Below, in pieces: positions 35,725 to 50,568 of a stretch of 64,000 nucleotides of DNA; the stretch's first letter is position 1; every line of letters starts with the position of its first letter. Location of the stretch: NCBI RefSeq assembly GCF_009389715.1, contig NC_052404.1, positions 9,990,480 through 10,054,479 on the forward strand, in the 5' to 3' direction. Source of the stretch: Phoenix dactylifera (lineage: Eukaryota > Streptophyta > Magnoliopsida > Arecales > Arecaceae). The translations under genes and the position numbers were made by a program. The notes beneath the pieces are model-generated. The model was not told where the DNA came from, did not search any database, and saw only the letters and a program-made list of their open reading frames with translations.

Positions 35725-36196
35725 CGCTCGTTTGGTTCGCGGGAAGTATTTTTCCTCCTAAGAATCTAATTCCTGGAAATCAGATTTTTAGGAAGAGAAT
35801 ACATAGGAAAGTACTTTTGGCATGTTTGATTGATCATGGAAAAATGACAAATTTTCAAAGTGCTTATGTTTGGTTAACCATCCACTTTCTTGAAAAAGTT
35901 ATGTATAATTTCTATTATGCTCTTAATAAAAATTAGGTCTTTAATGCCTTTTTAATGCTTCTTTAATGTTGAAGGGTCTTTTTGGAAAAAAATAAAAAAA
36001 GAGTGATTTCCACCTCATGGAAAAGTAACTTTCCTGTGTTTCTCATGAGAAAGACTTTTCCATGAAATGTGGGAATCATATTTCCAGGGAATACCATCTC
36101 TCTCCTTTGAAAACTCCAACCAAACAAGAGGTATCTCATTACTTTCCTGTTAACCACACTTTCCCTCCTTCTTTTCCTGCGAACCAAACGAGTCCC
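35725..36196. mobile_element. MITE with CTCGTTTGGTTCGC terminal repeats
   Basis: Terminal inverted repeats: the left reads GCTCGTTTGGTTCGCGGGAA and the right, reversed, reads GACTCGTTTGGTTCGCAGGA. Length is about 470 bp and no transposase is present. A related copy in opposite orientation occurs at about 62590-63050, and part of one at about 61360-61545. Family is uncertain (Harbinger or hAT style); I could not find the target duplication. Confidence 0.7.
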
Positions 36197-37838
36197 TAGT
36201 CTAGTCAGAAAGAATTTTTATCATAAGAGAATGGATGCTGACAGTATGACAAGCAATAATTCCCTCGTCTAGGGTGGTCATGGTATAGAAGGCTGCTCTA
36301 CCATGTCTCACTTTGCTCCACAAACATAAGCCTGCTCTCCCATGTTTTAGCTCCACGAACAGAAAATAAATGCCATTCAAATGTTCTCATATCAATAAAA
36401 TAAAATCCTCTTTGACGCCAAGCTTGGAGTAGACCTGTGCAAAGTAGACTCAATCCACTTGGCTCAATTTTTGCCAAGCTTGGACTGAGATTTTCAGTCT
36501 TTTAGATCAGGCCGAGCCTCAACTTTTTAGACCCGACGGTATTCAAGGCGAGCTCGGGCTTATTTTTTAACCTGCCAAGCTTATTCATTATATGAAATTT
36601 TATGCATAAATGTTTATATGAATTTTAAAAAGGGAAACTTAAAACTCTAATCCTAAAACCTAATTCTCTCCTCTCGTCTGCCCCTCCCCCTCTATCTTCG
36701 TCTCTCTGCGCCCCCGGCGACCGCTCTCCCCAGCCCCACAAACAATCATGTCTAGCTCAGATGAAGGCTACATTGTTTGTCTTTGTAAAAATATACCAAA
36801 CCGAAGTCACTTTATGGAATGATCCAGAAGGTACTCTCGTACTTTAAAGATCATATTTCAATCCATACGTAAAACTGTGATGAGATTTTAAGATCCTTGA
36901 AGTGATTAGAAGACTTTAGACTTGGAGAAAACTAACCTTATCCTCTTTTATGAGAAACATGTATTTATGCAGAGAATGAGACGATACTCGAACTAAATGT
37001 CCAGCCAAGACAGATAGATAAACCTACTAAAACTTGAGGAGAAAACATTTTGCAAAGGTTGGTTATAGTTACTTGCTAGGAGAAATCCAATGATGCAATA
37101 TACAAGTAATGTTATCAAACTCTACGTGGTCATTCTAAAATGGTCCTTGAGGGAAGACTCCATGCTCTTCTATATGTATGTTGCTTCTTTACATGTAACA
37201 AATTTCAGGACACAGCCAGCTGGGATGGGTACCTTTGTCTCACCTCAACAAAGCTCCTACCATACACCAGCTGCATGGCCACAAGTATCTGCCAACTGCT
37301 TTGCCTCAGTCCTTCTGTACCTTCAACCCAACCATGCTCCCAAAATCTGTGGTATTTCCTGTAACAGACCAACCTGACATAGTTTAATGGTTCCGCAATA
37401 GTTGCTAGTGAACTTGCTGACACAGATTATCATTGTAACTTACCAAAAAAAAAGCCAAGCTTATACATAAAAAATTACCAACAAATCTTAAAAAGCAATT
37501 ACCACGGAGTAGTAAAAGAGCATCTGAATGAAACCTGACATTTGCAGTATATCATCTTTTCTTCCGCACATAGTTCTAAATGCTCCACTGCGGCAATTCA
37601 CGCACCATGAAAGAAGAGTCATTCTTCTCTCTAATTCACAGGGTCAAAAAATCACACGGAACAAATTCTTCAGACACTGTCAACTCGTAAGCCAACTGTA
37701 AGGACAGTTCTGCTACAGTTAATACAAATAAATACCATCTTGCAACTGTTAGAACTTCTCCACAAAGTCACGATATAGAGTTGTATTTTCAACAAAACTA
37801 CAAAAAAGAAAAAGCATAAAGCCATAAATTTCCACCAG
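36197..37838. other. Intergenic, no gene seen
   Basis: Includes a GGCTCAAT/CCCGAC-rich patch near 36430-36560, possibly a decayed MITE, and a C-rich patch near 36665-36735. The last few hundred bases before 37839 probably contain the DnaJ 3' UTR. Confidence 0.4.
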
Positions 37839-40800
37839 TCAAGAAGGAGCTAACAACCGCTTGATGCCAGCCTTCTGCTCTGGTGTAATTCTAGAGGGGA
37901 ACTTGATTTGAAATTTAATCCTCAAGTTCCCTTTCTTAGATGGATCTTTTGTAATCGGCATCCCTTCACCTTGTACGATTTCCTCATAAGTGGGGCTGAT
38001 TATGGTATTGATGGGAATGGTTAAATTTTGACCATCAAGAGTTGTCAGCTGTACAGTGTAACCTGTGAGAGCTTCAACAAGTGAGATCTTCTCGGTGACA
38101 ATCAAATCATTCCCATCCCGCTTAAAGACACCATGAGGCCTTTCATCAATGATGAAAATCAGATCTGCAGGTATTAAGTTATGCAGCTCATTGCCTTTCT
38201 CTGGAAATGTAATCTTTGTACCTTTCTTCCAGCCAGGTTTGATATCAATTGTCAAAATCTCCTCCACAGTAGTTGGCCTCCTACAAAAGAAATATACAAG
38301 ATATCAACCAGATGATTGGTTTCCCCCTAAGGTCTAGTCCTATGGAACTCTCTTTGCTGCAGTTTATGATAATCAGTGAGTATTCACAATATGGCCTTCC
38401 ACCCCAAATTGAAGTATAAACATATTTGTAGGATGCAGGAGCGCCCTCCACAACCCCCACCCCCCCAACACGCACACAAAAAAAAAAGGAAAGGAAAAAA
38501 AACATCCTGGTGCACAAACAAAACAACAACAGAAAAAAAAGGCACTCGCACTCAAAACAGAGGATATGTATTTTCTTAGATTTGGTAATAAATATAATAT
38601 AATCTTTTTTTTGGATAAATAGAAGACATAGGATAAAGGAGCAACAAAAAGCAAGGTAATTAAACTCCACAAGACGTAAACTCAACAACAACTCTCAAAC
38701 TCATTTGCAGCTAGAGTTCAGCCAATTGTACACTGTATACCAATATATCCAGAAGCGACATAAATAACTTGGAACAAACTCCAATAATGACTGTACAGGT
38801 AATTGGGAAAATGGTGGGCATGCGATTTACCTTTTCAGTCCAATTATATGTTTCAGCATATGAGATTTTGTGATTAAAGAAATAAATAATTTAAGCAGTA
38901 TACTGAATTAATGCAGCAGCAACTATGTGGTAACCACACATGCCTCTTGTATAATGACACTTGAAAAACTGGAGAGCTACATTTATAGTTTGGTTGGTGT
39001 AAAATCACATTGCATACCACATGTAACATTAACAATTACAGGAGCCGATGGACCTAGACTCACCAGTCAACAGTTTTATGGTCTACTATCTGCAGTCCAC
39101 ATTCAATCTAAACTGAACAAATTTAGAGTAGGGGTGAGTAGAATTCAGGAGTTTCTTGAAGAAAAGCCTTTGGTTCTGGAGATTATCAAGAACTGTTAAT
39201 ATTTAAGAGAAGCGTCAACTTATCAATACATTATCATGAAAAGGAAACTGGAGCATTTCATTTCTACCTTTTTAATGTGTAACCCCAAGTTACATGCTTC
39301 TCTCCAGAGTTGTGAAGACCTCATTAACCAGAGAAGAGCTCAAGGAACTAAGTTAAAATCAACTGAAAAGATTGCACAAGGCAAGCAAATTTTGTAACAA
39401 TAGATCCAAAGCTGTACCATTAACTAGTACAGGCAGTTCCCTTTTTAATATGGCCAAATTGAATAGTGATAGGACCTAATATGGAAAAACCTGTATCATG
39501 AGCTCATCCAAGAGGAGAGAAAAGATGTTACAGAAATGGTATGATTGTTTTACAATCGCACTGGGCGGAAAACCACACTCAAGTATATGGAGCCTGTAAT
39601 TGTATACATCTCCAGGATATTGCCAATATAGATTAAAAGTGCACAGTTAATGCAATGAACTAAGCACAAGTAACTTTTATTCACCCAATATTTGATTTCA
39701 AAGAACATTTTGACCAAGTTCAAGGGCAAAATGCTTCAGCATGACTGCTTTAATGAAACAGGACCCAAAACCAACACCATACCTTATCATATGGTGCATA
39801 CCATATCAATGACTTATTTACAAGACATGAAGGGGCTCCACTGAGTGCCAGAGAGAATTGCCCACATCACTAAAGCGATGACCTGTATCATAACGTTCCA
39901 TGCAGATATGTTTAAGGGCCAATATGCAACAGCTTTGGTGACTCAACTTAAATGCACATTACGACCACATCAAACATATTTTATCTATTCAAGATAGGAC
40001 AACAGTTCCCCACTCCTAAATCCATTTTGTTCATACTTCGTGTAATCACATGATTCTGACAACCAGATCTCAAAGAATTCAACTTGATATATTATCTCTA
40101 AACCACAAGCTCCATTGAACATCAAAGGAACTCAAAAGACATTAAGAAACAATAGGACCATTACAATGATTCTGTTCTCAGATTGACCCATCAAACCTAT
40201 CAGACATACCTCCTATGGCTTATCTTTGCAACATTTAGGCCGCATCAGTGATGGATGTTTCCTTACATTAATATGTAACTTGTCTCTTCACTAGTAATAT
40301 CTAGTAATAAACGTAACAACACTTACTTATTTTGATCATTATTTGAAACTTAACAATGCATACGACTGCACACTTTTTTATACGAAGTAAAACTGTAGCG
40401 GCGAAACACCTTGTACTAGTGTTTGACACTGACATTTATACTGCCATTTAAGCAACATGGGTGGATTATAAGGAAAAAATGAGTTGCCATATTTGTGCCC
40501 ACACATGAACTCAATACAGTAAGTGAGAGGATTATTCATACACAAGGAATCAAAGGCCTAAATATGGCTTTTAGTTGAGTTTGAAATGAAATGTGTATAA
40601 TTATCACCGTTATTTGTGGCACCAACAAAACCTACTCCATGCTCACTAGATCACCAAGCTTACTTAACGGTGACAAAGAATGGCATGCAAGAAAAGAAAA
40701 TGAATCAACACTCATGACTGATAAAACACAGGATCTTGTACCAGAAGCTAAGAATATGGGTGAATATGAGCTACAAAATGTAATATTCTGAAATTATACA

Positions 40801-43721
40801 TATTGAATCATTTTTTGAAATAACCTTTTTCAAAAATGATTTCACATTTTCATTGAAGCTCACAATAAATCTATATGATCTGCAAAAGAAGAACAAAGAA
40901 GACGATAGTTTAATGAGCTTTGTTAGCTATGGACAAAGCATATTTTATAAATTAAGATACACTAGTAATGAAGCATGAAAAAGTGAACCAATCGAAATGA
41001 CTAATATTATTTGCAGTACAATTATACGAAGTGGCATGATATCATTTGTTTGCAAGCATGAATTCTTTGAAACAATTAAGTTAACAAAGGGAAGTAGCAA
41101 TGGTGGACAGTTTTTTTTTTTTAGATGAGAAGTGGGAGCATAAGAATACTGAAATCAGCAATAAGAGACAAATCAACAGAAGCAATAGATAGATAAAGAT
41201 GGAACTTACATGTTAGATTCCTACTACTCAGAATTGGCGTGGGATGACTTAGTAAGCATTATAGAAGTGGAGGAATAAATTAAGTTTGCAGTGTAAGCAT
41301 TCACCTAAAAACAATGACTAGTTTGTGATGCCATCTCTAATAGGCCAACAACTAGAATTGACATACAATCAAGCCAGCTCATCACCATGCCTAAAGCATT
41401 CAGTTTCATGCACCACATTGTACCAACACTGGCACACTCCAACGTGGATAGCTATGTACCCAAACAAAATTCTAACGATACAGATGCATGTTTGATCACT
41501 TTATGATCAAAAACTGTTTGTGTCCCCTAAACATTAAAACGCACATTTGACCAGACAAATTATACATCCCAGAAATTCTAAACATAGTCATAGGATGCAC
41601 TGTATTAACAATTCTATCTCATATATTAACATCAAAGAACATATATGGTATGGCAGTAAAATCAAAAAACCTACAGATCTTGAAAACCATAAACATGTGT
41701 ACCTTGACATTAAGCATCAAGTATCAGATGGAAATTGAGAGACCTTGCACAAAATACTCCCAACATCAAGACTCTATACAAGATAATCCTATCATCAAGA
41801 TAATAAAAAACACTTCGCCATAAAATAGCACACATTCCCATGGATCACTCATTGAAGATATAACAAGTGAAGGAAACCTGTAATCTATCCATTTGTTATC
41901 AGATGTTATCTATCCACTGCACTCCTAAATGTTAAGTGTCCTTGTTATGTAGGATTATTACCACTCCAATATTGCCCTAAAGTATAATGTCAATGATACC
42001 ATGGCAACATTGAGTATAGATTATATAGTTCCTATAGCATGTAACCTCTCTAACTCTACCCAGGCATGGGTTGGGGGTGTATCTTTCATACGAAAGCAGG
42101 ATTCACCTTCCTTCGCATGAATCACTGTTGGATCATCCACTAATCGCATTGAGAGTTGTGCAAGCGGATGAAGGATGTAGTTGGGAGTGCTTTGAGATCT
42201 GTATGGTGGGTGGTCCAATGGTGGATTTGCACGAAAGAAGGTAAATCCTTCTTTCACATGAAAGATACAACCCTGATCCCTCTTGCACATAGGTGTAAAT
42301 GAATTGTGAGATATAACCAGTATGCATCAATAGACAACCTCCCAGCACAGGTGAGTGGATTTGGTTCCAGGTGGAATGTTAAATTGTGTATCTAGGATGT
42401 TATTCGACAGTGCTACAATTTGTTGTGGTGCATTAGGCAATACGTAGTTATACAAATAAAGTTTGTGCAGTAGCCCTAACATATATCAGTGTTATTCCTT
42501 CACTCATCAGAAATCAGTGTCATGTAGAAAAACTAAAAATATACTTATTAAACTGATAATGTTGTACTGCAATGTAATGTATATGGCTTTTAACCACCTG
42601 AAATGCAATAATGCTTAACAGCATTATACATTATAGTGCATTATACATTATAGTGCACTAAAGTATATCGAATAGTGCATGCAGATACAAGAAAAATCAT
42701 CGACCAGTTATCCCTTATACCAGAACAATATGACTCCGTTCCCCCTAGAGACATAGGGGTCTGAACCACATTTATTGGAACAAAAAAAGGAACACATCAT
42801 ATAATGCAATACGGTAGCTCCATCAACCTAATTCCTGGGTTGAGCTAAAACTCATAAAAATGATGCATTGCATAAGCTATACTATTACATAAGAGAATTA
42901 ACACATCAATAACAGAAAATAGAAAGATACGCAGAAATAGATTAGCAAAGGCATATAGAAGCAAAGTATTTTGGGCATCGGACGAAGAAATTGAGCAACT
43001 CGACTCACCCATTGGAATCCATCACATCCCTCGAGATCTTCATCTTCTTCGTCGTCCCCTTGTACAGATCCTCGAGGCTGCAAAGCAACGTCCGCTCGAT
43101 CTGCGGCGCTTTCCTGGCGGACGCCTCCCCGCCCCTTCTCCCTCCGCCAAACGCAGAGAAGATATCCTCCCCAAAGATGCCTCCCGGGAACCGAGCACCG
43201 CCGCCGCGGGATCCACCTGCTGCGGCGTCCCCCATGCCCCCACCGGCTGCCGCGCCGAACGGGCCGGAGAAGCCGAAGAACTCGGAGAAGATCTCGTCGG
43301 CGCTCCGGGGGTTGAACCGGAACTGGGCGGCGCCGCCGTGGTACCCCGAGGCCCCGCCGCTCGGCGAGGGCACCTGCCCGTTGAGCCCTTCCTCACCGTA
43401 CTGGTCGTAGATCGCCCTCTTCTGCGTGTCGCTCAAAACCTAATTTCAAGAAGGACCAAGAAAGGAAAAAAAGTCGAACTCCAGGGTTTTAATGTAGGGT
43501 TTTTGGCCAAAGAGAGAAGAGCAACGGCTCAGAGAGAGAGAGAGAGAGAGACGGACATCATAGGCTTCGGAGATTTGCTTGAACTTGGCCTCGGCGTCCT
43601 TCTTGTTGTTGGGGTTCTTGTCGGGGTGCCACTTCATGGCGAGCTTGCGGTAGGCCTTCTTGAGGTCGTCGTCCTTGGCGTTCCGGTCGACTCCGAGGAT
43701 CTTGTAGTAGTCCACCCCCAT
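37839..43721 (-). CDS. DnaJ/Hsp40 co-chaperone, class B (DNAJB1/4-like)
   Basis: Three minus-strand exons: 43721-43557, 43439-43009 and 38280-37839. They total 1,038 nt and 345 residues, with GT-AG borders in frame. The J domain starts [20 protein letters not shown] and carries the HPD motif at 32-34 (KWHPDKNP), needed to stimulate Hsp70 ATPase. A Gly/Phe/Ala-rich linker follows (about 75-165, with [20 protein letters not shown] and [15 protein letters not shown]). The two-part substrate-binding C-terminal domain contains [20 protein letters not shown], then [27 protein letters not shown] and [13 protein letters not shown]. There are no CxxCxGxG zinc repeats, which excludes class A. It should act in the cytosol or nucleus in protein folding. 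The second intron is about 4.7 kb and holds no other gene. The gene looks intact. Confidence 0.95.
38453..38467. repeat. C-tract followed by A-tract in DnaJ intron
   Basis: CCCCCACCCCCCC followed within 10 bases by an A run, about 170 bp from the splice acceptor of the last DnaJ exon. In the pre-mRNA it reads U-tract then G-tract. Confidence 0.85.
42073..42274. mobile_element. Small MITE-like inverted repeat in DnaJ intron
   Basis: The left arm (GTGTATCTTTCATACGAAAG and onward to about 42140) matches the reverse complement of the right arm (TTGTATCTTTCATGTGAAAG) with about 80 percent identity over roughly 65-90 bp. No clear target duplication and no coding content. Confidence 0.55.
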
Positions 43722-43766
43722 CTCCTCCTCTTTCTCTTCTCTTTACCTCGGTCTCTCCGTCTCCTC

Positions 43767-43774
43767 TTTTTATA
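43767..43774 (-). promoter_or_regulatory. Possible TATA box of the DnaJ gene
   Basis: The minus strand reads GATATAAAAAGAGG about 46 bp upstream of the start codon. If this is the TATA box, the 5' UTR is very short; it may instead lie within a longer leader. No heat-shock element was convincing. Confidence 0.35.
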
Positions 43775-43779
43775 TCTCT

Positions 43780-45989
43780 ATCTGCTGGGCTTTTTTCTTC
43801 TTCTTCCTCTCCATTTCTTTTAAATTTCTGTGCCCTTTTGGCTTATCTTTCGCTCTTATGCTCTCTCTGTGCCTTTTTACGACTGCTCCTCTTGGATTGG
43901 TTTGTTTGGTTTCAGAGGTGGAGAGAGAGTAAAGAGTTGAGAGAGAGAGGCGCAGGAGAAGGGAAAAAAGGGTTTTGGATGGAAACCGAATTCAAGCTTC
44001 CGCTTGTAGAATCTTGGGGATCTGAATCTTTGGATCCTGCGAATAGGCCAAGTCTGGTACCGGAAGTTTAGCATGTGTGAGACACGTGCTTGGAGAGAGA
44101 GAAGTGGCCAAGATACCGCCGATAGTTAAAAACGAAAAAAAAAAAAAAATCAATACCATCAGCCTCGTGTCTCGGGATAACTATGACGAGTCGTATAAAT
44201 ATTATGAAAAATATAAGAATCATTATATTTCATTATTTTTTTATTATAACGGAGCATTACAGCATAAATAATAATCATTATTTTCAGTTGTGCATTCTTT
44301 TAAATAAAATACTTTTTTTTAATTTCAATTCTTTCCCTTGAAATTCTCTCCAAAATTAATTGCATGGTTCAAAAATCCATTATTTTATCTAATAAAAATG
44401 AAGAAAATACAGCCATTAACTTTCTATTATTTTCTTTTATAACATCAGTATAACAATCATTACTTCAACAATCACTGTACTATTATATAATTTAAAATTA
44501 TGTTTAAACTTGTTATTTAAAACCATGCAACAATCATAACCATCCATGTATGCTACGCAGGCCTTGGCATATAGGTTTCGCATGATACATGCGATAATAT
44601 GTGCAGCAGCATGGTGCAATTTAGCTGTGATACAAAGCATACAATAATTGTAACAAGTTCGAGAGTCCGGCATTTGATCGACATACTTCCTTTGTTCACG
44701 GATGAACAGGAGAGCTCCAGTTTCTATCAGCAACTCTGTGAACCATGAAACAAAGAGAGCTCAATCACCACTCATTTTGTGATACATGAAACAGCTCAGT
44801 TCCTGCATGAAGATCTCCATCATGAATCATGAGAAGCATCAACAAACAGAAAATGAGCTTGGCCACAGGCAAAGGTAGCTCCTATCTTTCACCCAAAGGT
44901 TGAGAAATGGATCTCAACCCTCCGCAAGCTGGTTAGGTTTATCCAAAATCAGCCTACATATACCATCTATCACCGAGGAGATAGAGAAATGGAAGGAATT
45001 ATCTCCCAACAATTACTGTCTTTAGTCCAGAAGAGTAACTAGTAGGGCTGGGTTTAATCTGGAGCTCAGCTTCAATATTACTGCAAGGTGAAGGTTCCTC
45101 CAGCCTACACAACAACAACAACACTGCAACCTCGTCTCGCCTTTCTCTGACGAAGAACTGCAACCAGACACATAGATGATGATACGGACAAAGTGTTGTC
45201 AAATGGATACAAGCAGGCCAAGTTTTGGCCAACGAGAAATAGCAGCTGCCAAGTGACAAGGAATCATAGACAATCTAACCACAAAGTGACAGGAAATCAG
45301 GGGAGAAAGTATCAAACATCCAGAACAAAATCTATGACCTTCCTTGGTTAGAGCCCCAAAAGATAGCAGTGTGAAAAAGGAGATGAACACTGAAGCGCAG
45401 CAATAGGAATTGAAAGCAGCCAACCCTGGGGCCACTTACTGTAGACCTGCTCGAAAGCAGCCATTGAAGACAGTCTCCCAGGCTTCCAGCAATTGCTCAA
45501 AATGCAAAGAGTAATTCCAGGAATTGAACTGATAAGGAACTATGAGATAACATCCGCTGAAAACATAGGCTGACGCCTTTCCTAAGCTAAACAAAGTTCA
45601 CTGAAAAAAAAAAGAGCATGCCCCCTAACAATTTATAGCACCTGTTACTTGACCAGCTGCCCAAATTTGCAGGTCTTTAGTTTGTTGTTGCCCATTATCA
45701 GAAGAACGCGCAATTGCATTACCAGCATTCTACTACAATACTATATAAGACAATCTAAGGTGTATTCCAAATAATGCTGATTTAAAGGAATAGACCTGAG
45801 AAAAATATTCTGCAAGGAAAATCAATGCATGAAAGGGCCAACAGTTGCAGTCCAAACTTAAACTCATGTAAACGTAGTCAAAATAGACTACTATTGCAAG
45901 TTCCAACTCAGAGAGAATGACCAAATAGTGAATAACAAAAAGGATTGCTATCATTGTTCCACATAAAATAAACCTCGGTGAAAACAGTC
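43780..45989. other. Intergenic between DnaJ and RPL13a
   Basis: DnaJ promoter side to about 44100 (GA and CT tracts), then AT-rich DNA, then from about 44740 more mixed sequence that probably includes the RPL13a 3' UTR near 45750-45989. No supported gene; open frames are short and unlike known families. Confidence 0.4.
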
Positions 45990-48932
<2,943 letters not shown>

Positions 48933-49005
48933 GGCGATCTCCCTCTCGTTGTCTCTTCCCTGGAATGGATCCGCCAAGCTCTCTCTTTTATTGGGGGACG
49001 GCGGC

Positions 49006-49013
49006 TAGGGTTT
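49006..49013 (-). promoter_or_regulatory. Telo-box upstream of RPL13a
   Basis: The minus strand reads AAACCCTA (in AAAACCCTAGCC) about 75 bp upstream of the start codon. Telo-boxes near the transcription start are a known mark of plant ribosomal protein and other translation genes and bind TRB/Pur-alpha type factors. Confidence 0.75.
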
Positions 49014-49481
49014 TCGGTCGCAGGTTTTAGAAGTGAGCTAACGAGTCCCAGTATATTGTCTCGCGGGATAGGATAAGAGTTCTGGTTGCGGCAATTGAAT
49101 TCCCGAAACTAGTACAAATTCATGAAAACGTACACGCTCGTGTTTGGTTGGCTTTGACTTCTAATCAGATTCACTCAAACCTTTTCCGAAAAATTAATCA
49201 ACGCCTACCCTGACATCCTCTCTACCATCTCCTAAAATTGCATCAAAGTGATCAGCTACTTGCCACAATTGGCTATTTGAACATTAGATCCTGGTTTAGT
49301 CACTAAATTCACATCCTAACCCGAGCCAAGAAGAGACCTTTTTGAACCTCACAAAAAACTCTTGCATTTAAAATTTTGAAAACCTCTTGAATCTATATCC
49401 AGGTTAGAGTAGGAAAAAAAAAAAGAGAGGAGAGCTCTAATTCATGGGGAATTCTCCTTTTTGATCTCCTCCTAGCAAGAT

Positions 49482-49543
49482 AAAGAAGAAGAAGAAGAAG
49501 AAGAAGAAGAAGAAGGAGGAGGAGGAGGAGGAGGAGGAGGAGG
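49482..49543 (+). repeat. Polypurine tract (GAA)n(GGA)n
   Basis: About 62 uninterrupted purines: roughly eleven GAA units and then nine GGA units, between RPL13a and the divergent exon-like segment at 49841. Long polypurine tracts can form triplex DNA and often vary in length. Confidence 0.9.
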
Positions 49544-49814
49544 CTTATCCCAAGATTCATTCATCCCAAAGAGAAAGAAGGCACCAAAAAAGTCTTGATT
49601 CCCCCCAAGGATATCATAACTTATACCAGCACTTGTAAATGCAGTGAAACATGCCTTAAATTAAGCCTTGCTCATTTGGGTGGAAGTTGATATCCCAGTT
49701 GGCATGTAATTTTAAATTTCAACCAAGATGTACTATCTGTATATAAATTTTGAGCCTATATTAAAAATGGGACTCATCTATAAATTTTGTAACGTAGGTT
49801 TGATAGGACTGGCC

Positions 49815-49830
49815 CACGTGCTGACACGTG
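49815..49830. promoter_or_regulatory. Two G-boxes spaced 10 bp apart
   Basis: CACGTG occurs at 49815-49820 and again at 49825-49830, inside CCCACGTGCTGACACGTGTC. The 10-bp spacing is one helical turn. They are 10 bases from an ATG at 49841. G-boxes are bound by bZIP and bHLH factors; ACACGTGT also fits an ABRE-type site. Confidence 0.65.
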
Positions 49831-49840
49831 TCCCCTTCAG

Positions 49841-49934
49841 ATGGAGGAGCCGGCTAATCTCCTCTCCTTCCTTCCGTACCTCTCCATCTCCGGCCTTCAC
49901 TCCGTCTCCAGCAATCCCTTCGATATGTTCACGG
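49841..49934 (+). CDS. Possible orphan first exon
   Basis: An ATG opens MEEPANLLSFLPYLSISGLH and continues through SVSSNPFDMFT to a GT that could be a donor (ACG|GTATTGC). The hydrophobic-polar pattern and Ser/Pro use look like a real N terminus. I do not recognise the protein and found no convincing second exon before or after the LTR insertion at about 50.57-52.60 kb. It may be the remaining 5' end of a disrupted gene. Confidence 0.3.
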
Positions 49935-49965
49935 TATTGCTTCGGTCCAGTATCTCTTCTCACTT

Positions 49966-50095
49966 CGATGTAAAAATCCCTTCTTTTTTGTTTTCTCTTC
50001 CCAGTTTAACGTAAAAATCCCTCCTTTTTTATTCTCTCTTCTCAGCTTGATGTAGAAATCCCTCCTTTTTAGTTTTCCTCACATAAATGGACGGG
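49966..50095. repeat. Three tandem units of about 41 bp
   Basis: Each unit has a GATGTAAAAATCCCTCCTTT-like core followed by a CT-rich stretch ending in CAG. Copies diverge by several bases. They lie just after the possible first exon at 49841. Confidence 0.65.
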
Positions 50096-50568
50096 AATTC
50101 TGGTTCACCGCTCGTATGCATTCATTTTGCCAGGATTGCTGAATTATTGAATCGAAAGAATGAAGTTGGATTGGATTTTATGGTTAGCCAAAATAGTTTA
50201 GGTGGAGGTCAGATTCGACGTGTTGCAGCTGACACGCTTGATTGAATCGAGGAATTTGAGCTGTAATGGAAATTGAAGGAACTTTCGAAGGATCTCGAGT
50301 ACATAAGATGATCATAGTTGAGAATCCAGCCTTGGTGTCTTCTAGGATACCTTCGCCTCCTCATCTTTCTATTGGAAGCTATCACGGACCTCCTTCATGC
50401 GTTGTGCTTTTGTGATCCTGGGCTTCTTACTATTCTTTTCTGTTTTCATGAGAGGATCAGGTGCTTACTACTTCTCTTTCCTGCTACTAGAGGTTTACTT
50501 CTCTTCCTTTCTTCCTCCGATCCGAGAACACGAGTTAATAGTCGCAGCAACCGCCGCATATTCATGCC

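Noticed and set aside
43338-43823. 161-codon plus-strand frame opposite the DnaJ first exons
   Set aside because: Shadow of the GC-rich J-domain exon; Leu-rich low-complexity content and no domain.
43740-44070. Heat-shock elements upstream of the DnaJ gene
   Set aside because: Only partial GAAnnTTC-like matches without three alternating units.
45000-45435. Minus-strand frames of 78-86 codons past RPL13a
   Set aside because: No domain, no splice context; likely UTR or spacer.
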